A DNA stretch of 64,000 nt from Streptomyces sp. F63. Its GTDB lineage: Bacteria; Actinomycetota; Actinomycetes; Streptomycetales; Streptomycetaceae. Under the pieces are notes generated by a model, which worked only from the letters and a program-made list of their open reading frames with translations, ran no database searches and was not told the DNA's origin. Below, piece after piece: positions 1 to 8,241 of this stretch (within the stretch, counting starts at the first letter, position 1; the number at the start of each line of letters is the position of its first letter). Where the stretch lies: the NCBI RefSeq assembly GCF_018070345.1, contig NZ_JAGPXX010000012.1, positions 109,431-173,430 of the forward strand. The letters run 5' to 3'. Made by a program: the position numbers and the translations under genes.

Positions 1-2
1 GG

Positions 3-128
3 ACGGTCGCCCTCTCGGGCACGTCCGCAGTCGGCCTGCCGCCGGGCTGTACGGGCGGCCCGGCCGGTGGCCCGGCGAACTGCGGCTCTGCGGGCGGCAA
101 CTGGCTGTACGACATGCGTCCCCCGTGA
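3..128 (+). CDS. C-terminal end of an exported protein (5' truncated by window edge)
   Basis: An open frame enters from the left edge and stops at TGA 126-128. The 41 visible residues are rich in Gly, Pro and Cys (two Cys about 14 residues apart) and end in NWLYDMRPP. That composition suits the end of an extracellular, disulphide-containing protein. The rest of the gene is outside the window, so the family cannot be named. Positions 129-389 hold no gene that I can support. Confidence 0.4.
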   Translation, partial: TVALSGTSAVGLPPGCTGGPAGGPANCGSAGGNWLYDMRPP

Positions 129-389
129 AGCGATGGGTGCCAGATGACCGTAAGGGGTGTGATGTGCCGACGGGGTGATCGCGAGAGGCAAGTGACGGGA
201 TCGTGATGGAAAGGTGAACGCTCTGCGGTTCTCTGCGCTCCGGACCCGAGTCCGCCTGCGACGACGGCCACGCCGTTCCCGGAGGCCGGCACGGCATCGC
301 CCGGTCGGCTACCGCTTCGTCGACGTGGCCCCTCTGTCCGGGACCTCCCAGGGAAATGATCGTCGAGGTGGCCGGTCACTCTGGGACCG

Positions 390-915
390 GTGATCCGGGG
401 GTACGGGGTGGCTCGGCCGAAGCCGTGGGAAACCGGTGACGAGCTGTGGGCGGTGACCGAGCCACTGCTTGCCCGGGATCGAGCGCCGGACCCGGCATCC
501 GGGACGAAAGAGCGGCATCCGGACCGGTTGGTGTTCCCAGGCGTTCTGTTCGTGCTGCACACGGGGATCGCCCGGGACCTTCCGCAGGAACTCGGCTTCG
601 GGCCGGGCATGACCTGCCGGCGCCGGCTGGCCGGGTGGACCGAGGCTGACGTGTGGCCCCGGCTGCACGAGGTCCTCCTCGCGAAGCTGCGCCGCGCGAA
701 CGCCCTGGACCTCTCCCGGGCCCGCGGTTGACGGCTCTCACGTGCGGGCGTCGCAAAGGGGCTCCACGACAGGACGAAAGCCCTGTCGACCGGGCGGGCG
801 GGACGGGCAGCGCACACCATCTGATCACCGACGCCACCGGCATCCCACTCGCCGCCGCCTTGACCGGCGGCAACCGCAACGACGTCACCCGGCCCGCCCT
901 TCCCGGAGGCGGTAC
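390..915 (+). pseudogene. IS5-family-like transposase remnant, frameshifted and 3' truncated
   Basis: The first segment (390-731) reads as the N-terminal DUF4096-like part of an IS5-type transposase: WETGDELWAVTEPLL and, further on, FPGVLFVLHTGI. After a frame change near 722 the catalytic segment VDGSHVRA appears. After a second change comes HHLITDATGIPLAAALTGGN, the usual DDE-core text of these enzymes. The homology stops near 915 and the rest of the enzyme is missing. The element is dead; its inverted repeats were not located. Confidence 0.75.
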
Positions 916-963
916 CGCCGGTGCGGGGCCGGCGCGGTCGGCCCAGGCGCCGCCCGCCCCCGC

Positions 964-1716
964 TCAGAGCCGCAGGACCGCCGGGTCCTTCACCACCCGC
1001 GGGTCGGTGAAGTCCGTGTTGTCGATGACCACATCCGTCCCGGGAAGGGGATCGGCCTCCCGGAGATAGATCCGGTGCGCCGCCAGGTAGCGGTCGCGGT
1101 GGATCGATTCCGCGTCCGTGCCGGCCCGGTCCCGGTCGCGCTCGGCGCCCCGGCGGACGGAGACCTCCGGGTCCACGTGGAGCCAGATCCGGAAGTCCCA
1201 GTAGGCGTTGATCTCCGGCCGGAAGGCGAAGACGCCGTCCACGATCAGCACCGTGTCCGGTGCGAGTGGCGTGGACCGACCGGAGTGGTCCCGCTGGCTG
1301 AGCGGGTCGATGGAGCAGAGCACGGCGGAGGTCTCGTCCGGCCTGCGGCAGCGGCCGAGCAGCAGCCGTTCGGCCGACTCGTAGTCGTACGCGTTGCGGT
1401 AGTAGCCCTCACCGGACTCCCGGTCGTACAGGTGCCGGTCGTGCCACGGCTTCTTGAAGTCGTCGAGCGTCGCGCGGAGGACCGGGCGCCCGGTGGCGGC
1501 GACGTGCTGGGCCAGTTCGTGCCCGAAACTGGTCTTGCCCGCGGCGGTGAAGCCGTCGATCCCGACGAGGAGGCGCCCGCCGCCCAGTCCCGCGACGCGT
1601 CGTGCGAGCAGCGCGGTGAGGGCGTTCCGCTGCGGTGAGGCGGCGGCTGGGGTGGGCTGCCGCCAGGTGGAGACGGAGTGCCGCACGTCCGCGTGTCCCG
1701 GGGGTCGCAGTTCCAT
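964..1716 (-). CDS. Uridine-kinase-like P-loop NTPase
   Basis: A 250-residue cytoplasmic protein. A Walker A motif (GIDGFTAAGKTSFG) lies about residues 52-65. A DDF segment follows (ATLDDFKKPWHDRHLY), then the core strand VLIVDGVFAFRPE typical of the uridine kinase/phosphoribulokinase fold. A late Arg/Asp-rich stretch fits the lid region. Actinobacterial members are annotated as uridine kinases but their substrates are mostly untested, so nucleoside phosphorylation is inference. No clear ribosome site precedes the ATG at 1716; a GTG about 12 codons later is an alternative. It is followed closely by the remains of the IS5-like element. Positions 1717-1998 are very GC-rich and show no gene. Confidence 0.7.
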   Translation of the reverse strand: MELRPPGHADVRHSVSTWRQPTPAAASPQRNALTALLARRVAGLGGGRLLVGIDGFTAAGKTSFGHELAQHVAATGRPVLRATLDDFKKPWHDRHLYDRESGEGYYRNAYDYESAERLLLGRCRRPDETSAVLCSIDPLSQRDHSGRSTPLAPDTVLIVDGVFAFRPEINAYWDFRIWLHVDPEVSVRRGAERDRDRAGTDAESIHRDRYLAAHRIYLREADPLPGTDVVIDNTDFTDPRVVKDPAVLRL

Positions 1717-1998
1717 GGGGTGAATCTATCGAGTGAACGTGTCAGATGTGTTGACGGGGTGAAGATCGTTGCCGACGGGCCGGAGCGGGTGACGGCTCGC
1801 GGCCCTCGCGCAGGGCGCGCGGCACGGCTGCGCTCCCGCGCGTCGGGTCGCGCGCCCTGGCGGATGGTGCGGCCTCACCCGCGCCCGGAGGCGGCCCGTC
1901 CGGCACCGTGCCCCGCACCGGCCGCGCCGCCCTCCAGCGGCGCGTCACGCCTTCCGCGGCGCGTCACCCCTCCCGCCGCGTCCCGCGCGGCGACCGCG

Positions 1999-4900
1999 TC
2001 ACCACTCCGGACCGGTGTCACAGCAGCCGTCCCGGCGCATCTGCCGGCCGACCGCGCTCCAGCCGGTCTCCGCCGCCCCGGCGGCGGACCCGCCCGGTTC
2101 CGCGGCGGACCGCCGGTCCGCCTCTCCGGACGCCGCGAACCCCTTCACCAACCCGGCCTGTTCGTACGGCACTCCGCCCCGCACCACCGACACCGTCCGC
2201 ACCAGCGTGTCGAAGTCCGTGAACGGGTCACCGTCGACGACCGTCATGTCCGCCAGCTTGCCCGGCTCCAGCGTGCCCAGATCCCGCTCCGCGCCGAACA
2301 CCCGCGCGGGCAGCGCGGTCGCCGTACGCAGCGTCCGCGCCGCCGACAGCCCGCTGCGGTGCAGGGCGCGCAGCGCCAGATGCAGATGGAGGCCCACCGG
2401 CGTCAGCGGCGCGTCCGTGCCCATGGCGACGAGCCCGCCCGCCGACAGCACCCGCCGGTACACCTCCATCTCCCTTCCCAGCGTGGCCAGTTGAGCGGAG
2501 GACGGCGGGAGGCCCGCCTGCTCCGTCACGACGGTCACGTCCCACGGCGGCATGAGCGCCGTCACCCGCGGATCGCGCGCCAGCTCCGGGGCCGTGCCGA
2601 GCAGCCACAGCGCGGTGAACGGCGTCGCGATCAGATGGAAGTCGCCGCCCGCCGAGTAGACCTCGGGGACATCGGCGTACACGTGCCCGGCCGCGGTCGT
2701 CGCGTGCCCGTACTCCAGCCGCTGCGTCGCCTGCAGATGCGTCGTCAGGTCCTGGCCGAGCTGGACGCCCGGAGTCAGCAGATGGCTTCCGCTGCGCACC
2801 CCGAGCCGGTCGTGCGCGAACCGCGCGGCCTCCTCCATCACCCAGCCCGGCGCCCGCACATACGTCTTCACGAAATCCCAGTCGAGCGCCGCGGCCCGCT
2901 CCAGCGAGCGGCGCAGCCCGGCACGCGTCCGGTGGCAGCGGCCCATGCTGTACGCGACGCGCGCCCCGTCCAGCAGCTCGCCCGTCGCCAGCAGCCGCGG
3001 CCCGGCCAGCGCACCGGCGTTGACGGCTTCCCGCAGCCGCGCCTGCTCGTGGGCGAAGCCGCCGAGCGAGACGGCGGTGGTGATGCCGTAGGCGAGCTGG
3101 GTGACCGTCTGGCGGCCGCCGTAGGTGCTCTGCCAGGGGTGGGTGTGGGCGTCCCAGAGGCCGGGGAGGACGGTCCGCTCCGAGGCGTCGATGCGGCGCC
3201 GGGCCCGGCGCCCCGCGCGGTGCGGCTCGACGGCGGTGATCCGCCCGTCCCGTACGAGGAGGTCGGCGTCCTCGCGGACCCGTTCGCCGGTGCCGTCCCA
3301 GAGCAGCCCGGCGTGCACGACGGCGCTGCCGGCCGCCGGCCGCCGGTGTTCCAGCGGCACGTGCACCGTACGGGGCGTGCCGCCGTGCACGTCGAGCAGG
3401 CGCAGCCGGTCGCCGGAGAGGTAGAGCAGAGTGCGGGAGTCGCCGGACCAGGACGGGTGGTCGGCGGCCTCGTCGGTCAGCCGGCGCGGCTCACCGCCGG
3501 GGCTCCCGTCCGGCCGTACGGGCAGCAGCCACAGCGCCGACTCCACGATCACCGCCATCGAACGCCCGTCCGGGGACCAGGCCGGGCCCGAGGCGTAGCG
3601 GTCCGAGAGGGAGGCGTGCGGGGCGACGGGATGCAGCCGGGCCGCGCCCGTCTCCGCGTCGACCACCCGGATCAGGTTGTAGCCCTCGCGGAACCGCTGG
3701 TTCAGCCGGTTGCGGTCGCAGAGGGCGACAAACCGGCCGTCCGGGGACCAGCTCGGCCGGCCGGGCAGTCCGCCGCTCCCCAGCGGAGCCGCGAGGACCC
3801 GCTCCGCACCGCTGCCGAGCTCCGTGACGACGAGGCGGCCGCTCAAGTCGAGCGAGGCCAGCCGCCCACCGTCGGGCGACAGCGCCGGGAACACCCGTCC
3901 GCCGCGGGCGAGCACGGTCTCGACGCCGGTCCGCAGGTCGTGGCGGCGGACGGCGTACAGCCCGTCGCGGTCGTCGGCGTACACCAGTGACGCGCCGTCG
4001 GGGGCCCAGGAGGGGCCGAGCAGGAACCGGGCCGGGTCGGCGCGGACGAGCCTGCGCGGCGGGCGTCCCCCGGACGTGGCGCCGACCCAGAGGGAGTTGA
4101 GGGCGGCGAAGGCGACACGGCGGCCGTCCGGCGACAGCGCGGGCAGATGGATGCCGCGCACCGGACGGGCGCGGTGCCCGCCGAGGTCGTACCGCTTGAC
4201 GCGGTAGCGGGGGCGGGTGACGGGCATCGTGGCGGCGAAGGGAATCTCCCGGCCGGGCCCGGGGGCACCCGGCCGCACCAGCCGGAAGCGGCCGCCGACC
4301 GTCAGCAGCAGTTCCTCCGGCCCGGTCCAGCGCGGCGGCACCGGGGCCACATCGCCGTCGAGAGGCACCTCCGAGCCGTCCACGACCAGCGTGCAGGAGG
4401 CGCCGGGGTGCGGCGTGGTCCGCAGATACGCCAGCCGGCCCGAGGACGACACGGCCGGGGTCATCAGCTGGGCGGAGGTGATGTCGGTGTGCTCGGCGGT
4501 CACCGGGCCACGGCCGTCGGCGGGGACGGAGACGATCGTGCGGGCGTCGAGGGCGCTCCCGTCGAGGCGCGCCCGGACGAACAGGACACGGCGGCCGTCC
4601 GGCGACCAGACCGGGTCGAAGTCCTCCCAGGCCCCCTCCTGGCCGGGGCCCTCCTGCCCGTCCAGCCCGGTGAGCCGGGTCAGGCGGCCGTCGGCCACGC
4701 GGACGGTCCAGATCCGGTACGGGCTGCCGGCCACCGGATCGCCGCCGCGCTCGGAGGCGAAGGCGATCCGGGTGCCGTCCGGCGACCAGGCGGGGCCGCG
4801 GTCGTCCCACGGGCCCTCGGTGAGTTGCCGTAACCCGGAACCGTCCGGCCGCAGCAGCCACAGATGAAAGCCACCGCCCCGGTACGCGCACACGGCGAGC

Positions 4901-5550
4901 GACTCGCCGTCCGGCGAGAACACGGGACGGGTGGGCTCCAGGTCCGGCGGCGTGAGGGCGGTGGCGGAGCCGGCGCCGTCACCGGCAGGGCCGCGCCCGT
5001 CCCCGTCGCCGTCCCCGTCGCCGTCCTCCGCCTCCCCGCCCTTGCCGACGGGCACGGACCACAGGACGTTCTGCACCTCGGCGACCAGCCGCCCGCCGCC
5101 GGGGGAGAGAGTCGCGGTCCCGTTGGTGGCGGCGGTGAGGGACAGCAGCACACGCCGGGCGGGAGAGGACGCCGGCGGGGGTGCCGCGACGGCCGCAGCG
5201 GCGGCCGGAACGGGGGCAACCGCGGGGAGAGCCGCGCCCGCCGCGGCGGTACCGGCGGCGGCGCGGAGGAACCCCCGGCGGGAGAACGGTGAGCGCTCGT
5301 CGCCGGCCGCGGGAGGCGGACCAGCGGGAACGCCGGAGGCACCGGAAACAGCGGGCGCAGAGGCACCGGCTCCGGCGCTTCCGGCGCTTCCGGCGCTTCC
5401 GGCACCTCCGGCACCTCCGGCACCTCCGGTAGCGGTACCGCTGCCGCTGCCGGAGCCGGAGCCGGTGCGGGCGCCGGAGCCGGTGCGGGCGCCGGAGCCG
5501 GTGCGGGCGCCGGTGCTGTCGACATGGGTGGTGGATGCGGTGGTGTCCAA
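1999..5550 (-). CDS. Exported TolB-like beta-propeller / amidohydrolase fusion
   Basis: A predicted 1183-residue exported enzyme. The start is placed at TTG 5550 because GGGAGG lies 5 bases upstream and no better start is in frame. About 90 residues of Ala/Gly/Ser/Thr low-complexity sequence precede a twin-arginine signal (SRRGFLRAAAG). Many propeller blades follow, each with a SPDG signature (FSPDGESLAV, WSPDGTRIAF, LSPDGRRVAF). The C-terminal third is a metal-dependent amidohydrolase: LWDAHTHPW supplies the HxH pair, YGHATT a later histidine, and MGTDAPLT the catalytic Asp. Related propeller/amidohydrolase fusions are secreted hydrolases of unknown substrate. The long region before the RR motif is unusual for a Tat signal. 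Confidence 0.85.
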   Translation of the reverse strand: MDTTASTTHVDSTGARTGSGARTGSGARTGSGSGSGSGTATGGAGGAGGAGSAGSAGSAGAGASAPAVSGASGVPAGPPPAAGDERSPFSRRGFLRAAAGTAAAGAALPAVAPVPAAAAAVAAPPPASSPARRVLLSLTAATNGTATLSPGGGRLVAEVQNVLWSVPVGKGGEAEDGDGDGDGDGRGPAGDGAGSATALTPPDLEPTRPVFSPDGESLAVCAYRGGGFHLWLLRPDGSGLRQLTEGPWDDRGPAWSPDGTRIAFASERGGDPVAGSPYRIWTVRVADGRLTRLTGLDGQEGPGQEGAWEDFDPVWSPDGRRVLFVRARLDGSALDARTIVSVPADGRGPVTAEHTDITSAQLMTPAVSSSGRLAYLRTTPHPGASCTLVVDGSEVPLDGDVAPVPPRWTGPEELLLTVGGRFRLVRPGAPGPGREIPFAATMPVTRPRYRVKRYDLGGHRARPVRGIHLPALSPDGRRVAFAALNSLWVGATSGGRPPRRLVRADPARFLLGPSWAPDGASLVYADDRDGLYAVRRHDLRTGVETVLARGGRVFPALSPDGGRLASLDLSGRLVVTELGSGAERVLAAPLGSGGLPGRPSWSPDGRFVALCDRNRLNQRFREGYNLIRVVDAETGAARLHPVAPHASLSDRYASGPAWSPDGRSMAVIVESALWLLPVRPDGSPGGEPRRLTDEAADHPSWSGDSRTLLYLSGDRLRLLDVHGGTPRTVHVPLEHRRPAAGSAVVHAGLLWDGTGERVREDADLLVRDGRITAVEPHRAGRRARRRIDASERTVLPGLWDAHTHPWQSTYGGRQTVTQLAYGITTAVSLGGFAHEQARLREAVNAGALAGPRLLATGELLDGARVAYSMGRCHRTRAGLRRSLERAAALDWDFVKTYVRAPGWVMEEAARFAHDRLGVRSGSHLLTPGVQLGQDLTTHLQATQRLEYGHATTAAGHVYADVPEVYSAGGDFHLIATPFTALWLLGTAPELARDPRVTALMPPWDVTVVTEQAGLPPSSAQLATLGREMEVYRRVLSAGGLVAMGTDAPLTPVGLHLHLALRALHRSGLSAARTLRTATALPARVFGAERDLGTLEPGKLADMTVVDGDPFTDFDTLVRTVSVVRGGVPYEQAGLVKGFAASGEADRRSAAEPGGSAAGAAETGWSAVGRQMRRDGCCDTGPEW
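5381..5516. repeat. In-frame tandem repeats in the 5' end of the propeller/amidohydrolase gene
   Basis: Two adjacent arrays lie inside the coding sequence. On the left, 9-base units of the form cttccggcg / cacctccgg repeat about six times. On the right, an 18-base unit built from gagccggtgcgggcgccg repeats three times. All unit lengths are multiples of three, so copy-number change would alter only the length of the Gly/Ala/Ser/Thr linker ahead of the Tat motif. Confidence 0.85.
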
Positions 5551-6037
5551 CGGGCCTCCCGTGTAAGGGCCGGACGGGGTCCGGGCGGAGGAGCGGCGGA
5601 GCGGGGCCGGTGACGGCTGCGGCACCTCCGTACCCCGCGGATGAGGGACGAGCGCCTCACCACTCTTCCCCGGCCCGGGGAAGCCGACGCGCACCGCGCG
5701 TGCCGCAAGCCACAGCAGGACGGGCCGGCCTCCGGGCGGGACCGGGACCGCTCCGCTCCGAACGCGCACCGCCGCCCCGCAACCCACCCCGTCCCACGGC
5801 CCGGCGGCGGAGACCGGATCGCATCGCCTCCCGTCCCGAGCCGTGGTGGGAAGAACCCCGGCGACCGCCGGCCGGCGGCCTGAACGCGTGAAGCCCTCGC
5901 CGGTGCGCACGCCGAGGACCGGGCGACGACACTCCGAACCGGCCGCGCAGGCCGATGTCAGTGGCCCCGAATACGGTCGGTGACGCCCGGAGCACAGCAC
6001 TACCGCCAGGCCCGAACGAACCGATGGGAGCGCCGTC

Positions 6038-6403
6038 ATGACCACCACAGCCGAGGATGTCCGCCGTATCGCCCTCTCCCTGCCGGAGACGGAGGAGAAG
6101 CTGGCGTGGGGCATGCCCACGTTCCGGGTGCGCAGCAAGATCTTCGCGTCCCTCGCGGACGACGACGCCTCGGTGGGCGTGAAGTGCCCGGTCGAGGAGC
6201 GCGCGGAGCTCATCGCCTCGGAACCGGAGAAGTTCTTCATCCGGGAGGGGCACGATGAGCACTATGCCTGGCTGCGCGTCCGTCTCACCGCACTGGACGA
6301 CGAGGAGGAACTGCGCGCGATCCTGCTGGACTCCTGGCGCCAGGCCGCCCCGCGCGCCCTCACCGAAGCCCACCCGGACCTCCGGGGCACGACCGCGGGC
6401 TGA
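6038..6403 (+). CDS. MmcQ/YjbR family protein
   Basis: A 121-residue protein covering the whole MmcQ/YjbR (DUF419) domain. It begins with the usual helix and SLPETEEKLAWGMPTFRV, then KIFASLADDDASVGVKCP, and the Trp/Arg-rich AWLRVRL strand near the end. Members adopt a CyaY-like fold with a predicted DNA-binding role, but no reaction is known. It stands alone, divergent from the propeller/amidohydrolase gene; the 487 bases between them (5551-6037) contain no further gene and presumably both promoters. The ATG at 6038 follows a run ending GGGAGCGCCGTC, a weak ribosome site. Confidence 0.8.
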   Translation: MTTTAEDVRRIALSLPETEEKLAWGMPTFRVRSKIFASLADDDASVGVKCPVEERAELIASEPEKFFIREGHDEHYAWLRVRLTALDDEEELRAILLDSWRQAAPRALTEAHPDLRGTTAG

Positions 6404-6650
6404 CCACCTCACCACCCCGGGCACCGACGGTACCGATGGCGCATGCCGCGACGCGTCCGCGCAGGGTCGCGGCACCACCGCCCCGGCTGGGCGGGGCCCC
6501 TCACCCGGCCCCGCGCAGCTCGACAACGAAAGGGGGAGGGGCATGCACCGGGGGCGCCGCAGACCGGACCGGACGGCCGGGGGCGCTCTGAACCACTCAG
6601 CGGGCCGCCCGGCAGCGCATCACGGAAAGTGACGACGGCCACGGCCACGG

Positions 6651-6715
6651 CCGATCCGATCCGATCCGATCCGATCCGATCCGGTCCGGTCCGGTCCGGT
6701 GCGGTGCGGTGCGGT
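6651..6715. repeat. Pentanucleotide microsatellite, 13 units in three variants
   Basis: Six units of ccgat (6651-6680) are followed without a break by four of ccggt (6681-6700) and three of gcggt (6701-6715). Each block differs from the next by one base, as if the array expanded and drifted stepwise. A short (acggcc) repeat precedes it. The region is non-coding. The unit is not a multiple of three. Confidence 0.95.
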
Positions 6716-6774
6716 GACGGAAGGTGCTCGCCCGCCGGTGCCGACCCGGCCCTCACGCCACCAGCAGAGATTCT

Positions 6775-7118
6775 TCACCACGAAGGGGGCTGCTCGGCGA
6801 GCAGCTTGTCCGGGTGCGTCTTGTCGACGTGGCCGGAGACGTCTGTGCTCCTGCGGGTCCCGTACACACTTGGCACGGGAGTGGGGCTGCACGTCACCAC
6901 GAAGACGAGCCCGAGGGGGCGAGAAGACCCCGTTCCCGGGGCCCGAGCGGCGGTTCGGCGATGCCGAAGGGCATCGCCGCCAGCGAGAGCACGCACAAGA
7001 TCACGGACGAGAGCGCGGCGGGCACGAAGAACGCCGTGGTCGTGGGCGGCTCGATGGGGGCGCTCACGCCGGCAGAGTCGCCGCTCCGCCACCCCGGCAC
7101 ATGAGTAGCCGTACTCAT
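6775..7118 (-). pseudogene. Possible small membrane protein, frame-disrupted
   Basis: An ATG at 7118 with a purine-rich GGAGAGAGGGGG just upstream opens a frame that begins MSTATHVPGWRSGDSAG. It then has one hydrophobic segment (FFVPAALSSVILCVLSLAAM). About 60 codons in, a second frame takes over with another hydrophobic stretch (GLVFVVTCSPTPVPSV) and a charged tail ending LLAEQPPSW. The change of frame suggests a two-segment membrane protein broken by an indel. Neither half matches a family I recognise, and the call is tentative. Confidence 0.3.
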
Positions 7119-7255
7119 CCCCCTCTCTCCCTTTCGGGCCGTTCTCCCGGCAGCTACTCACCGCCACCGGAACGGGGTGGGCAAGCACCCCGCGGGGTGC
7201 GGTATTGTTGCTCCTGCGCGGTCGGCGAGGGGGAAACCCCAGGCCGCACGGGCAT

Positions 7256-7332
<77 letters not shown>

Positions 7333-7349
7333 GCGTTTTCGCAGGTCGT

Positions 7350-7384
7350 AGGCCGTTTCCGCGGGTAGCGGGAACGGCCTTTGC
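7350..7384 (+). terminator. Rho-independent-like terminator after tRNA-Pro
   Basis: A 13-bp inverted repeat (aggccgtttccgc / gcgggaacggcct, one G:U pair) with a 5-base loop ends at 7380 and is followed by a short T run. It begins 18 bases after the tRNA CCA end, so it most likely ends the tRNA transcript. Confidence 0.75.
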
Positions 7385-7959
7385 CGTTCCCGGGGTGGGA
7401 GCAAGGGGGAGCCCTCTGGGAGCCCTCGCGCTCCCACCCCGCAGACGTGTCAACCACGCCCGTTTCGTCCATCACCCGATCCGGTAGACGTAGCCGTCCG
7501 TACCGCGCCACTGCACGCCACCGTCAACCCCTCACCCCCGAGGCCACCCACCCGTGCCGGACCGATCCGGCCGGCGACCGGCCAAAGAACCCCTTGTCCG
7601 TTCACCGCCCTCTTCCCGACTGGGAGCACCGGAGCCGCTCCCCATACGACAGGGATCACCGTGCTCCCCGCCGACACTCCGTCTGCGGGATCTGCGCAGG
7701 CCAGGCAGGGGCCATGGTGCCGGGCTGGCGACGACATCCCGGGTCGGGACGGCCAATGCCCCTTGGCGTTTGGCCGCAGACGGGGCACTCCCACAAGGGC
7801 CGCGCCGTACAGGGCCGTTCAGCGCTGCCAAGCTCTCACCGTTCGGCCTACCAGAGGCGGTTCGGGCGCGCAGCGCGGTGAACCGCCTGGCGCCGTGAGT
7901 CTGCGGCCGCTGATGGTGACGGTGGCATGCGGCCGTGCCCGCCTTTCCAGTACTTGAAG

Positions 7960-8155
7960 CGGCGCCCCTTCGTTCGACGAGCCACTGCGCCGTGAGCTGA
8001 TGGCCCGGCTGAACGGCATCAAGGGCATGGATCTGGCCGAAGGCCAAACTGAGTCTGTGTTCGCCCTTCTCTCTGAAGGTCTTCTCCGGGCACGGTGAGG
8101 AGATCTACGCGCTGCTGGAGTGGTCCGCGCACACTGCTGCTCCCGCCGAGGTCTG
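7960..8155 (+). pseudogene. Remnant of an unidentified gene (C-terminal fragment, frameshifted)
   Basis: Two short segments in neighbouring frames read as one protein tail: FDEPLRRELMARLNGIKGMD, then after a single-base shift near 8043, AKLSLCSPFSLKVFSGHGEE and IYALLEWSAHTA. The alternation of charged and hydrophobic residues and uninterrupted codon bias in each half suggest a decayed coding sequence rather than chance. I cannot name the parent family. The rest of 7385-8241 contains nothing that I can support. Confidence 0.4.
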
Positions 8156-8241
8156 CCGTATGGTGGACGGGGACCCGGCCTGACGTGGTCATCACGGGCG
8201 TGGGCCGTGGTCGTCAGCCCCACGCCGTCGAAGACCAGACG

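Noticed and set aside
1678..3990. Very long open frame on the plus strand
   Set aside because: It is antisense to the propeller/amidohydrolase gene, Arg/Pro/Gly-rich, and has no domain text; a by-product of high GC codon bias.
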